From positions 954,183 to 990,138 of the forward strand of contig NW_014577119.1 in assembly GCF_000485595.1 (NCBI RefSeq): a DNA stretch of 35,956 nucleotides, in the 5' to 3' direction. This document shows, piece after piece, positions 11,419 through 22,548 of this stretch (its first letter is position 1; each line of letters begins with the position of its first letter). Below the pieces are notes generated by a model. The model was not told the origin of the DNA. It searched no databases and saw nothing but the letters and a program-made list of their open reading frames with translations. This stretch comes from Priapulus caudatus. Lineage: Eukaryota > Priapulida > Priapulimorpha > Priapulimorphida > Priapulidae. A program made the position numbers and the translations under genes.

Positions 11419-14400
11419 TGCATGCATGCACACACACGCATGCATGCATGCACACACACGCACGCATGCACAGACACACACACGCATACACGCATACACA
11501 CACCTGCTGTTGTAGCCAGGTCATGTAGCCGGTGCTACTTAGAGGTGGCCGCCACGATCGGCCATCTTCACAGCACTGCAGTAGCTGGCAGGGTCTATAG
11601 AGGCAAAACACGTTGCTTCAATAATGGTTGATAAATAGGCATTATCTAATACTCACATATCACGTCTGCCTCGTAACACCATTCTTCTTTCCATCTCCTC
11701 TTCCTACCCCACCCTCACCTATCCTTGCTTCCCTTCTCTCACCTCACTGCCACTTTATCTCAGCTTACTCCTACCTTAAGTTTTTGCCTTCAATCTCCTC
11801 CTCCTACTACATCCTCTAACCTGTCCGACGGACAGTGTCCGTGCTCCCTATGCCTGTTATCTCTCCCGCTTATCTTCACCTCCTACGTCTCACCCCACTA
11901 CTCCCTGCTCTCACCTCTGGAATGCGCGTGGCTGCTCAGGGCAGCTCACATACTGCTCGTGCAGTCTCTCGTTGATGATCGGCACAAGCTGCTCATTCCG
12001 CAAGAGCGCCGACGTCACGAACGGTCGCAGCGCCGCCGCCTTTACCTCAGCCGCCGGCTGCAGACGTATGTTCTGTGCAGAGAGAGACAATGTTAACAGA
12101 CACATCTGTACAAGTAAGATAACCACTCGCTCCCTGCCTTGGATGTTATCGCTCGGTCGGTTAAGCTCGCATGGTTTGTAAGCGGTTCACAGGTGCATGC
12201 ACGGAAAAATGTACTTTGCGGTATTTCGTTGCCAAGCACTGCCTTTAGAATGTCATATCGAAATGCTGACTGGCCAGTGTTTCACGTCAGTCATACCAAG
12301 CAGATAGGTTAGTTGCTGTGGTTGCTGGTAATGGACTCTTAGTTCCGAACGAACATTCATCTGATAACCATATCACATAGAGTTTTTATTATACTTTATG
12401 TGAGGAGATTTACTAAAACATGCTCATTCGTACAATCAGGTATCCATTCACAAAAACGATAATAATCTGCATGGTGCATATTCACAAAATTAACAGGAAA
12501 GTCCTAGCATTGCTGCCAATTTAAGTGCATATAAAGCGTGTAGTTTTTTCTGATACTTTACTAAGGCCTAGAACTCCAGGAGCAAGAATGAAACTACACA
12601 GAAAAGGTCGTCCGTTTTTGAATAGATACTTGCTACGACATGAAATTGGTGTCTTGAAATTCATGTACGACTTTGGTGGTAGTGTGTAGTAACTAGCTGT
12701 CTAACTATCACTAAATACACACACTTATTGTTTAGGATTGTTAATAACGATAGTGGCTGAGAATGACAAATAGGAAGACAGACGATGATGAAGAGGATAT
12801 GTCAAATGTTGCGATTAATGAATCAGGTTACGTTTTCTATGTCTAGGTATTCCTCACAGGCAGTCTTCATGATCTCTCTATACACCTCTGCTAGGTGCTG
12901 CTGCAGAAACAGGTTCCTGTCTAGCCACTGTACATCGGCCCTGCTAATCTGCAATGGGCATACCATGGTAAGTTCTCGGGGCCAAAAGGCTGCTTGTACA
13001 GAAAACTCAAATTACAAATTTTCAAAGATCAACTCAAATGACAAAAAACTTCAAAAACGTCGAGCGACGATTAAAAAAACATGTCACAATTGCTGCAATA
13101 ATGAATTTCGTGAGTGATCTGTGCACAGCAGAAACGCTGTCGATGTGACATTACGGTGAATTACATACAGAATGTAAATTATACATTAATATTATATTGG
13201 TAGTACATACCTCTTGGTTTAAGTGGTTGTAGATGACGTTGTAGGGTTTCAACAAGATTTTGGATGGCCACACCCTCTCTGATACCCTCGCTGCAGAAGC
13301 TTGCACCACCATCTAAATAAATGTAAATAAAATGAGTAAGTAAATGGACCATACCCTATAGTACTTGTTAATGCTAGAGATGCATCTGCCGATATATCGT
13401 AGTTATAACTCGAAAAAAAACGTAATTATATATTTCACTCATACCTGATTAGGAAGTGTTGATAAAACTACATCGCCCTGTGGTTTACTTTTGGCAGCGC
13501 CTTGTTTTCTGTCAAACAGAGGTACACATTCAAGAAAAGAGCAAAATGCACAAATATACAGGGATAATAAACTAGTTAACCATTATTGAGTATAATAAAC
13601 TAATAATGACTACAAGGAAAATTACTAGAAACTGAGTTGAACAAAGCAAATGAATTTCAATAAAAAAAGACATAGGGCCATTCTGGGGCCATTTCATCTT
13701 CTTTCACTTCATCTCTAAAAATCAATTAAAAATTCTATAGGAAAATCGAAGAGCCGTCGAATGAAAGACATTTATAAATGCCAGAAGGAGATGTACGTGT
13801 CGACGTCTGCCATACTGCTGTATACATCTCGAACCTTATTTCTGCTCGCTGTTGCTGCTGCTGCCTCCTCTGCTCTTGCTTTTGCAGCACTAACCGAAGT
13901 CTTTCCTGTAGCACTGCAAGTCGTGCGGTTCTCTCAGGGCTTCGAAGGTCGGCCTACATCATGGAGATGTTTAACTCATTTTACAGCACCTTAGACGTGC
14001 AATAGACCCTTTCACAGAGACTTGACAAGCTCTCCTACAACTTTGGAACTACGAGCAAGTTTACCCAATTTTAGTAATCAGTGAAATTTTGGTGGGCACA
14101 CTTGGCACCATGTAAACAACCCGACGAGAACTGCTGATGGTTGCGCGTAGGTTTGGGCAAAAATGTCCATGCACACATGTCGTCAAGCATTTCATCATAA
14201 ATGGAGAAATACAGTAAGATAACAATGACCTTCAACAACGGAGGAAGGTTGCACTCATCGACAGCATGTGTCCCTCGCATAATGTCCTCCTTTGCCTCCT
14301 GCTCAGCAATGGCCGCCTCCTTACGCATGACAAAAGAACAAAAACACTTGAGTATCACGCACACGATGATGAAAGAAATTCCCAACGACTCATCGGCGAA

Positions 14401-17241
14401 ATGTATGTATTAGCATGAATACACCAAACACATTCATCCCTATTGAAGTTTGTTGGCGTCTTAGAATCGGCTGCTAATAGGGAAACAAGTGCACTTGACG
14501 ATACCTGAGAGAGAATTAACATACAATTAAGTATGTAGCCCACCTCTGTGTCAGTCGTCAGCGATGAATCAGATTCTGAAATCTCATCTGAGGGCAAGGG
14601 TGATCTGCACCCTTCCACACCATCCAGAGGCAAGTTTTGGACTGCCTACAAGCAAGGTTGATAATGAACAAGAAAACATTTAAACAATATATGTTAATAG
14701 TTATTTTTTTCATGTTAAAAATAGTTGTGAATGTAATATTAATAACAGCTAGTGTCATCTAAGCATAGCTCTTGGAACTATTAGTCTCGTTCTGATATTA
14801 GGACTGAATTCCATCATGGCTGTCTGCTGAGTATTTCAATAATAAATCTGATGTTATTTGACTTATGCTTTAATCAGAGTCTTTCCTGTACAACATAACA
14901 GTGAACACCTCACAAAATTTCTCACCCCATGCGTATCCACCGTGACATTTTGTTCCACAGAGTCACTGTATAAAACTGATTCCTTTCTGGGAATAACAAG
15001 GAATTCAAATATAATTGATTAAATTTCAGTGTACTAATATTTCTTCATAAAATTTGCACACACAGTAAAGAGTCTTAGCTTATATCTATATGAAGTTTAA
15101 TTGCATACATATCTTATTGAATTAAAACTATTTGCTACACAGATACGCAGTCATATATTAATTCGGTAACGCTCTATATGTCTTGCCAATAAAGCCAAAA
15201 AACAAAGATCCGTTGACAAAAACAGGTTCCCCATTTTTTTCACACTATTTCTGATCGAGTCAATGACAGATGCACTGCTCCAATTCACAGACGCATGAAC
15301 AGGGGTCTGGTGGATAACAGATACCATTAGCAACCTACTGCTCGTCTGTCACTGCCAGCGCTGTGTCACGTAGCCATGGTGACGGCACCTCGGGACAACT
15401 TGCTCTCAGTGATGTAAGTTTTTCGATGTCGATACTTGGCATCTTTCTCTGCATCTGCAACAAAGAAATCTCAATACGCGCACGACAATGTCTCTGGCCT
15501 CTTTATATTAGTGCCACGTGACAATGGGTGCCATTTCTGAGTTCCTTGTTAAGTATGGGTTCCAGTGAAATTTTATCAGCTTCATTAAAAATGCGAACTC
15601 ATTTAATAAAGCTTTACTAACTTTATCATAAACATAATTACCTCATCCAGGTTTTTCTGAAGACTAGATTTGCGTGCTTTTAACGTCTGCAATGCCACTC
15701 TATACTGGAAAATGTTGTAGAAATAACAAATTTACCTCAGTAAGAAAACAGCACGCCACAAATGGACAAAAATGAGTCACATAAAAGACAATTCGTATCA
15801 TCAAAATGTATGGTAGCATGTACCAATGGTCTTGGAGTGAATGCGTGATCTGTCAATGTGCTTTGCCCCATGTGAACAGTCGCTGTTGGGCCAGAGAGCT
15901 TAGTAGGTATGGATAATCCCCTCATTTCACACAAGACATCTCTCAAGATGATGTCAACACACAGCCTACAATAAGAACACATGCTGACAACATATGAGTA
16001 TGCATAACCTCTAGCATAAGTATCAATGATACACATTGAGTGATTTGCGGTGTTGCTGGAAAAGCTACTATGTGTTACCTTTCCTACATCATCTTCGAAA
16101 TCTGTTCCAAGTTCCACGTAATCACCAGACTTTAAAAAGTTTCTTTACTATTAGACATCATTCATTTAAATGTGTATCTATATACGAATACATCTTATGC
16201 TCTTCAGTACATACGCACATATTTGCTATATTTACTGTCAGCTGGGACCTCAGTCGGCTATAGTTGGCATCAGCATTGAATACACCACGGCGATTTAACA
16301 CTGGAATATATATCACAAAAACGTTAGGTTTGTGGAAGATTGACACCTTGGATACAAAGTTTATGGTACAATAATAATGCATGCACAATTATGTTGTATA
16401 TCTGTGACTGCGAATACAACTGTACATAGTAATGCATATTACTTCAATTATAACAACTATATATAGCATTTGTAAAATATACAGCCTTTATTTATAAAGT
16501 CTGATGGTACCAATGTTTACCACATGCATGCAGAGACACGTTTCATTACACGGTTATATGTGTAAACATTCATTGTATAATGATCTCGATGTATATCTAC
16601 TACTAAGTCTGAGGAAATTAACCCAATCCTAGAACAGCCATTATAAACAGCCGTATTTACTCTATACTAGAACATTTACCATGTGACTTGCGAAGACAAG
16701 ATTGAAAGAGTTGCTGGCATGTGGAAATGATTTGCACAACCACCCTTTTTAACATCTCCGCATTCTCATCAGCCGTCTGAAACAGTGTATATATACAAAT
16801 CAGTATCGAATTCAACAACTCTAAAGCAATGGTGCCACATTATTTAATACTACTCTTACATAAAAGAATGCCTTTCAAATCGAGTAGAAGTACATGTACT
16901 GACCACTGGTTGGCTTGACACACGTCTCCTTTCTTACATCGGTACCGGACATATTATGCATATGTCAATATAATAACTACACAGCCACAACACTATCAAT
17001 GCTCACCAAATATGGGCTTCTCTGTATTTGATGGAAATCATCCCATATACTTCTCAGTTCTGACAAAATTATCTGCACCTAAAATATATTAACAATATGA
17101 AAAATTTTCATTGATTATTTACATTTGTGTAAAACAATAAATGTATGTATGTGGGCACCAAATGAAAGAGTAAGTTTGGAGACAGTAAGCATGAGAATAA
17201 GTGGGAGATCAGGTGAATGACTGTGACAATATATACAGAGA

Positions 17242-17285
<44 letters not shown>

Positions 17286-19561
17286 GGAGATAGACAGACA
17301 CAAACTGCATGCAGCGCCCCCTTCGTACAACTCAGGATACCACTGCCACAAAGCTGGTGCTATTTTTCAAGTGGGCGGAGCTTCAGGTTAATCCAGCGAA
17401 TGGCAATCCAATAGCCGCGTATGATTTGAAAGTAGTAATGAGCACACAATCCGCGCACTATTTCGTATCACTATTTTATCAAATTTTTCATAAAATAATG
17501 GTCGGATTTTTAATATCTTTGCAACTTTTATTAGTACAAATCTTATTACATAGGATACGCATAACCTGGCCGCTGTAAAACTTGTGGTAAAAAAGCGTTA
17601 GAAATTATAACGGAAATCTACTTGTGGCAGTGGTGAATTGAGCCCGTGTGAGAGCGTCATCTGTCGTGGAGTTTGAGACAGACAGACAGTCAGTCAAAGA
17701 CAGAGGCAGAGAAAGTGACATAACTTTCGATTTCGATAATGCATATCGTGCAAATTACCAATTGCTGTTGCCAGCTTAATGGAACATCCGGTAGTTGTGA
17801 CTGTAGCTTCAACCATGATTGGACAACATTCACCAGGTCTTCTGCAGTCTTTGGAATGGTTCTCACACAGTCCTGCAAAGTGACATGTCTCACAGACATA
17901 AGGAGTGTTTCATACTCATAGGCATTCGCACTGGTCACTGACACAGATTGTGCACAATTTTACCATAAAATTGTTTCATAATTAACCCATTCCTAACAAT
18001 TTCACTACAACCTAGTTCATGTCCAGCTGGCCCCAGCCATCCCCATTCATCTCTATAAACAGGCTAAAACTTAATTACACAGAATTAACATGCTATATCT
18101 TTACTAATAGGAACATTATAGTACTTACATAAATTGTGTCTGTGCCAGCAATTACATAATCCCAGTCAAAAATGGGTTCTGGAAACATTGCTACCATGTT
18201 ATTACACTGTTAATAAAACTTTGCATTGATACAGACCTGTACTAGATCATTATTTAAATTAAAATTAAAAATTGTTTTTTAATATTTGAAATTTACAGAT
18301 CAAACCTAGCTGAAGCTACACGTAAAATTCAAAAACATATTAAAAGACAAGATTGTGCACCTCTAAATTTACATGGTATGTTATATGTTATAAGTAATAA
18401 AACTTACTGTATTCATGTGCATATGGTGCAAGCTTTTGAAGAGGTCGAAGAATGTGTTCTTTTCTTTTCTTGATAACATTCTAGTAGAAATGCACTTATG
18501 CTCAACATTAATTGCTACCAGTTAATAATTTATGACCACAAACCAGGAATTGTTAAGCCCTATTAGTGTTAATAATTATATAGACGTTTACTATGATTCT
18601 TGTGCATGCATTCCATCTTGCTGAGATTAAATTGCTGAAGGAAAGCTAATGAGTTGCATATATATATCACATTTTATCGCTCGATCTTGTACCTTGTAAT
18701 TTCTGGAATGCATTGCTTCCATAACCCAGAGAATTACTCTATATATAGCTGCGTTCACACGAGATACACGACCTCGCTGGTTCCGTACTTATCTGGTGCT
18801 GAATTCGGCTGAAATACCGTGCTAACACAACCCGCAGCGTTCACACGATAATCGAGGCTTAGCTGGCTAGGTATAATATAGACTGGTACCCGGTCGACAG
18901 TTCCACACGCTACACTAACGTTGTGTAGCGAACGGGTACCAGTCTAGGTAAGCGCACTACAGTTTCGCAATTCGAAATTGCGTTCACACGACAGACAATA
19001 CGCGGCCAGCGTGGTGCTGAATGTTTCAGTGCGGAATCACATTCCGTGCCGAGTAAGCCGCGTATTTCAGTACGGTACTGAATAAGCCGCGTATATTTTT
19101 ACAGTGTGAACGCTCAAGTACAGTACTGAAATCCTCGTGTGAACGCAGCTTATGTTATACACCAATACTACTACAAAAACAATTCCGTTATAACACGGAT
19201 GGCAGCACGGTCGCAGGTGTCAATTGCGCCGTTCAAATTTTGTAGCGTTAATGTATAATTAATTATAACAATTAAATTAGGTATCTGGTAACAATTAAGT
19301 ACGTGTGGGTATAGACAATTTGCTATACAGTAAGTACAGTTGTATGCAGTAAAATCCTAGAGTCTATACTATCTCTTTAAAACAGTTTATGTTTCAACCC
19401 TAATCTACTTTGAAATATATTTAAAAATGCAAATTTATGCTCACAATGTTTGTTGTCACTTTCTGTATAGGATATAATGGACTGCTGCCCGTATCGTTTC
19501 TGCTGCCATGTGCTGAATGTAATGGGTAGAACAGTCCAAGAGTCTTGCCAGCAACTGCCAT
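9501..19561 (-). CDS. CCDC87: Coiled-coil domain-containing protein 87-like (CCDC87)
   Basis: Twenty-four coding exons in transcript order (high to low): 19561..19445, 18480..18408, 18178..18129, 17872..17834, 17078..17007, 16776..16680, 16300..16249, 15965..15824, 15704..15642, 15454..15339, 14986..14926, 14645..14544, 14319..14230, 13953..13835, 13508..13445, 13312..13211, 12948..12832, 12072..11915, 11594..11504, 11276..11188, 11056..10804, 10518..10404, 10085..9952, 9647..9501. They sum to 2463 nt, 820 aa, with every junction GT-AG and in phase; human CCDC87 is about 849 aa. Diagnostic blocks: HILRPLQKLAP (exon 2), VQIILSELRSIWDDF (exon 5), RRGVFNADANYSRL (exon 7), NLPPLLK (exon 13), VVQASAARVSERV (exon 16), DYLTVIF (exon 20), LERVWSTLCMTDAQKLDMAL then KYSS (exon 21), SDPARFFNR (exon 22), and YEDKMKWDRTEMLYWLQEER (exon 24). 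CCDC87 is a sperm/cilium-associated coiled-coil protein of unclear mechanism. Exons 1, 3, 4 and 10-12 rest mainly on phase and splice sites; the exon 1 ATG has A at -3 and G at +4. Confidence 0.88.
11385..11500. repeat. (CA)n / GCATGCATGCACAC microsatellite in CCDC87 intron 19
   Basis: A CA run followed by alternating GCATGCATGCA and CACACACG blocks. It ends only about 4 bases from the exon 19 splice donor at 11503, so on the gene strand a GT-repeat starts at the donor itself. Confidence 0.9.
17241..17282. repeat. (GA)n microsatellite
   Basis: About 20 GA units in CCDC87 intron 4, continued by imperfect GGAGGGAGATAGACAGACA. Confidence 0.9.
18747..19150. mobile_element. 404-bp terminal-inverted-repeat element in CCDC87 intron 1
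   Basis: The ends are AGCTGCGTTCACACGAG and its reverse complement CTCGTGTGAACGCAGCT. The GCGTTCACACGA motif recurs inside (near 18837 and 18981), and other internal pieces are also mutually inverted. No coding capacity. The flanks are TATAT on the left and TATG on the right, so a short TA/TAT target duplication is likely. Another palindrome sits inside it. Confidence 0.8.
18879..18946. repeat. Hairpin nested in the 404-bp element
   Basis: The outer arms TAGACTGGTACCCG / CGGGTACCAGTCTA are followed by the inner arms CGCTACAC / GTGTAGCG. A partial inverted copy exists at 6545..6582, which shows that it is a repeated unit in its own right. Confidence 0.75.
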
Positions 19562-19767
19562 TTTCAGTTTGGTCTTTTAGTCGGACGGCCCGGTTGGCCT
19601 TATTTGGGGTATCAAGGTAATTCCTGAATAATTCATCTAAAATTATAACAAAGGCTACTAATTAAAATTGATTGGAGCTACCAGCAACAACAAGCCAACT
19701 GAGTAGGCTATAGTCCTATATCACTAGGCCTATAGTGATATGTCATGGTCACTGGTAATCCCTAAAC
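19562..19767. other. Region upstream of the CCDC87 start
   Basis: Presumed 5' UTR and promoter of CCDC87 on the minus strand. No TATA box at a convincing place is seen. The short palindrome TATCACTAGGCCTATAGTGATA lies at about 19719..19740. Confidence 0.35.
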
Positions 19768-19927
19768 CTAGCTCTACCGACAGTGTAGCTCCTTCGCTCC
19801 TGCTATAGAGGGGGCTTCCTCGCCCCCGTAGCAGCTAGGAGCGAAGGTATATAGATACAATATTCAATAATAATTATGTAACCAAAACACAGGGGTAGGG
19901 GAAGGGGCTACACCGGTAGAGCTATCC
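19768..19927. mobile_element. Foldback with inner hairpin, next to the larger nest
   Basis: The outer arms are AGCTCTACCGACAGTGTAGC on the left and GCTACACCGGTAGAGCT on the right (imperfect). Inside, 19787..19845 forms a strong hairpin, CTTCGCTCCTGCTA...GGGGGC / GCCCCC...AGCAGCTAGGAGCGAAG, around a TTCCTC loop. Non-coding. Confidence 0.6.
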
Positions 19928-20002
19928 TAGCCCTAGCTCTAGTACTATAGCCCGCGGATCGCTGCCGCAGGGCTATAGCACATTCTGCCATAGATGTAAT
20001 CT

Positions 20003-20390
20003 AAGCAAATGATCCAACTGATGTGACCAAAAATTTATCTCCAAAACGTAAAATGATCGGGCTTTTTAACACTTATCTATCAACATGGACATCTCACCTA
20101 TCTTTTTGAACACTTCCACAACTTTACACCAAGTATTTATGCTGTTATTCCTCAAAGTCTTAGCACTGAAGAGTCACGCGTGCACACATAAGCAGAGCAA
20201 CCGCATTTGAAAACAAAACACCAGTAGTGCTAAGACTTTGAGGAATAACAGCATAAATACCTGGTGTAAAGTTGTGGAAGTGTTCAAAAAGATAGGTGAG
20301 ATGTCCATGTTGATAGATAAGTGTTAAAAAGCTAGATCATTTTACGTTTTGGGGATAAATTTTTGGTCACATCAGTTGGACCATTTGCTT
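20003..20390. mobile_element. 388-bp foldback with 165-bp arms
   Basis: The left arm 20003..20167 (AAGCAAATGATCCAACTGAT...) and the right arm 20226..20390 are almost exact reverse complements around a 58-base loop. Few differences (for example GATCGGGC against GCTAGATC) separate the arms, so it is young or under gene conversion. Non-coding and nested inside the TAGCTCTAG element. Confidence 0.85.
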
Positions 20391-21035
20391 AAGCTAAAGT
20401 CACACTGGGGCCGGACTGTCCACGGATTACCGCGGATGGGGCAGGATCTCCCCGGACCGTAAAATTTATAATCCGTGGCGATCCGGGTGAAAAAAAGCAT
20501 CATCGGGCCGGATCGGGCCGGACCAGCACGGCAGCGCCACGGATCATCCTGGATTGAGCCCGGATGAAGCCGGCCCCAGCACGGAGTCACTACGGCCCGC
20601 CCCGGACCGCCCCGGACTGCCTCGGACCGCCACGGACCTGATCCGGCCTGGTCCGGCCCCGTCCTGGCCCATCCGTGCTCCCATCCGTGTTGGGTCCGGC
20701 TTGATCCGTAGTGATCCGTTGCCGACAAAAACGACACAGATGGCCATGGATGGGCCCGGTTCAACACGGTGCCACTACGGACTGTCCCGGACCTACCACG
20801 GACGCGCCACAGACCGTCCAGGACCACCCCGGATGGCGAAAACTTTCCGGACCGTCCCGGATCACCCCGGCAATTTTAAACAGTTTAAAACATCCGGGGC
20901 GATATCCCGGAATGCGCCGGACCATCAAGGACCACCCCGGACCGTCCAGGACCGTCCAGGACCCAACAAGGATCTCTCCCCGGATCAGTCCGGCAGCGTC
21001 CGGCCCGGTCCGGGAGCTTGGTGTGACTTTAGCTT
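20391..21035. mobile_element. 645-bp GC-rich element with AAGCTAAAGTCACAC ends
   Basis: Termini AAGCTAAAGTCACAC and GTGTGACTTTAGCTT bound an interior built from hundreds of bases of degenerate CCCGGACCGTCC / CGGATCA / CCAGGACC units, far richer in G+C and CpG than its surroundings. Open frames in it are repetitive Pro/Gly/Arg products of the repeat and not genes. It directly abuts the 388-bp foldback. Confidence 0.8.
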
Positions 21036-21227
21036 TAGATTACATCTATGGCAGAATGTGCTATAGCCCTGCGGCAGCGATCCGCGGGCTATAGTACTAG
21101 AGCTATCCTAGCCCCTACCAGACGGGGTAGATTCGTGGCGATATGTATCACTGTAATGTATGCCCTCAATACTCTGCCAGTGCCAGCAGTGTTGTGATGA
21201 CGCACCTACTGACGCTCTAACGCTCAT

Positions 21228-21510
21228 AGGGTCTATGTCCCCCAGGGTACTGCCGTAACGTACCCTGGGTACGGTCCGGTATACACCCTGGTCACTATTT
21301 GATATGGTTAGGGTTAGGATTAGGGTTAGGGTTAGGGTTAGGGTTAGGATTAGGGTTAGGGTTAGGGTTAGGGTTGGGATTAGGGTTAGGGTTAGGGAGT
21401 AGGCGTAGGCGACTCCCTAGACTCGTTAGTGGAGTAGGCGAGGTATACGGTCCGGCATATTAAATAGTACCAGGGTACGTTCCGGCAGTACCCCGGGGGA
21501 CATAGACCCT
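21228..21510. mobile_element. Inverted-terminal-repeat element containing a TTAGGG array, copy 1
   Basis: The left end AGGGTCTATGTCCCCCAGGG continuing TACTGCCG matches the inverted right end (CATAGACCCT at 21501..21510). The arms extend about 40 bp with the CGTACCCTGG motif. The interior holds a telomere-type array (21308..21397) and a unique block, GGAGTAGGCGTAGGCGACTC. A second copy lies at 27336..27596. CTCA occurs next to both ends, but the duplication is uncertain. Confidence 0.8.
21308..21397 (+). repeat. Interstitial telomeric repeat (TTAGGG)n
   Basis: About 15 hexamer units, mostly perfect TTAGGG with some TTAGGA/TTGGGA variants, inside the inverted-repeat element. The short length and element borders argue against a real chromosome end. 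Confidence 0.9.
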
Positions 21511-21831
21511 CTCAGCCCTACTGACTGTGAGATAGCTCTAGAACTATTCTAGAGCTAGCCACAAGTTCCCATCTCGCTTAACACTACGTGGTTACAGTAA
21601 CAGTCGTGGGTCGTGTAACAGTCGGAGAGCCTGGTCGGTTTATTCTAGAGCTAAATTAACTGTGGGACTGCATGAGTTATCAGACTAGCGGCTATCAAGC
21701 CTATATTCATGCGTAGTGTTTGCTAATATGGTGTAGCATCTTCTGTATTTTCCGCGTTATACCTCACTATCTTACCCGTCTACAATTCCAAGCTTTCATT
21801 ATATTCAGAGTGATTACGCAAATAAAATCTG

Positions 21832-22245
21832 AATCGTATCACTGACACTGTTGCTACAACGCAAGAGGGGGAATGTTATTTCTACTCGTAGTTCTACATT
21901 CTCCCACTACGTGACGCGCGGGGTCCTACTAAACAGCAAAGGACAGAAAGATGCGATATGATATGACTACTAGGCACTTAGGATATGACTACTAGGCACT
22001 TAAAAAAAAAAAACCCTAACCCTAACCCTAACCTAAACCCTAAACCTAACCCAAACCCCAACCCTAACCCTAAAAAAAAAAAAATTTAATTAAATTAAAA
22101 TGCCTAGTAGTCATATCATATCGCATCTTTCTGTCCTTTGCTGTTTAGTAGGACCCCGCGCGTCACGTAGTGGGAGAATGTAGAACTACGAGTAGAAATA
22201 ACATTCCCCCTCTTGCGTTGTAGCAACAGTGTCAGTGATACGATT
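21832..22245. mobile_element. 414-bp palindrome with central CCCTAA array
   Basis: The left arm 21832..21976 starts AATCGTATCACTGACACTG, and the right arm ending at 22245 is its apparently exact reverse complement. The centre holds A12, a degenerate CCCTAA array (22014..22072) and A13 followed by TTTAATTAAATTAAAA. The motif GACTACTAGGCACTT is duplicated on the left side only. The right arm ends exactly at the assembly gap, so part of the structure could be an assembly product. Confidence 0.7.
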
Positions 22246-22255
22246 NNNNNNNNNN
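22246..22255. other. Assembly gap (10 N)
   Basis: Ten N bases directly after the palindrome. The true length and sequence here are unknown. Confidence 0.99.
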
Positions 22256-22548
22256 TGCTATGACGGGTAGGAACGTGTACTCACTATCATATGGAGCGAA
22301 CGATTTGAGTTACATTTCTATAAATTCTAGCTATTATAGACACATGTCTTAACCTTAATCTCCGTGAATTTTGAGTCTATTGAAGCGCGATTAGTCTAAT
22401 TAATTAGCAAATATGCACGCGCGGTTATGACCGGTGAAACGAAACGTCACAAATTCTATTTTTATCCTCCAAAAATGGAAAAGTGGGCGGGGTCTATTTT
22501 TATCCTCCAATCGCAGGTCGGAGCAATTCCTCTGTTTAGACGCATGTG

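Larger units (their letters stand above)
19934..21105. mobile_element. TAGCTCTAG-family element with 9-bp target duplication, carrying two other elements
   Basis: The left arm 19934..20006 begins TAGCTCTAGTACTATAGCCC and the right arm 21033..21105 is its near-exact reverse complement, ending GTACTAGAGCTA. TCCTAGCCC lies immediately outside both ends (19925..19933 and 21106..21114), a perfect 9-bp direct duplication. Arms of about 73 bp plus a 9-bp duplication are typical of Mutator-like (MULE) elements. Between the arms sit two further elements (20003..20390 and 20391..21035), so this copy is a host. A compact member is at 27985..28072. No transposase is present. Confidence 0.8.

Noticed and set aside
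13660-13722. Possible extra CCDC87 exon (DEVKEDEMAPEWPY) between exons 14 and 15
   Set aside because: Weak donor (TAT|GTCTTT) and wrong phase; exons 14 and 15 join directly in phase 2.
16084-16130. Minus-strand exon-like piece (SGDYVELGTDFEDDVGK) between CCDC87 exons 7 and 8
   Set aside because: Its phase does not fit the flanking exons (phase 2 needed, phase 0 found), while exons 7 and 8 join directly in phase and match the family order.
20372-21094. Overlapping 127-170-codon open frames in the GC-rich element
   Set aside because: Pro/Gly/Arg-rich translations of CCGGACC repeats, open on both strands because stop codons are rare in such sequence.
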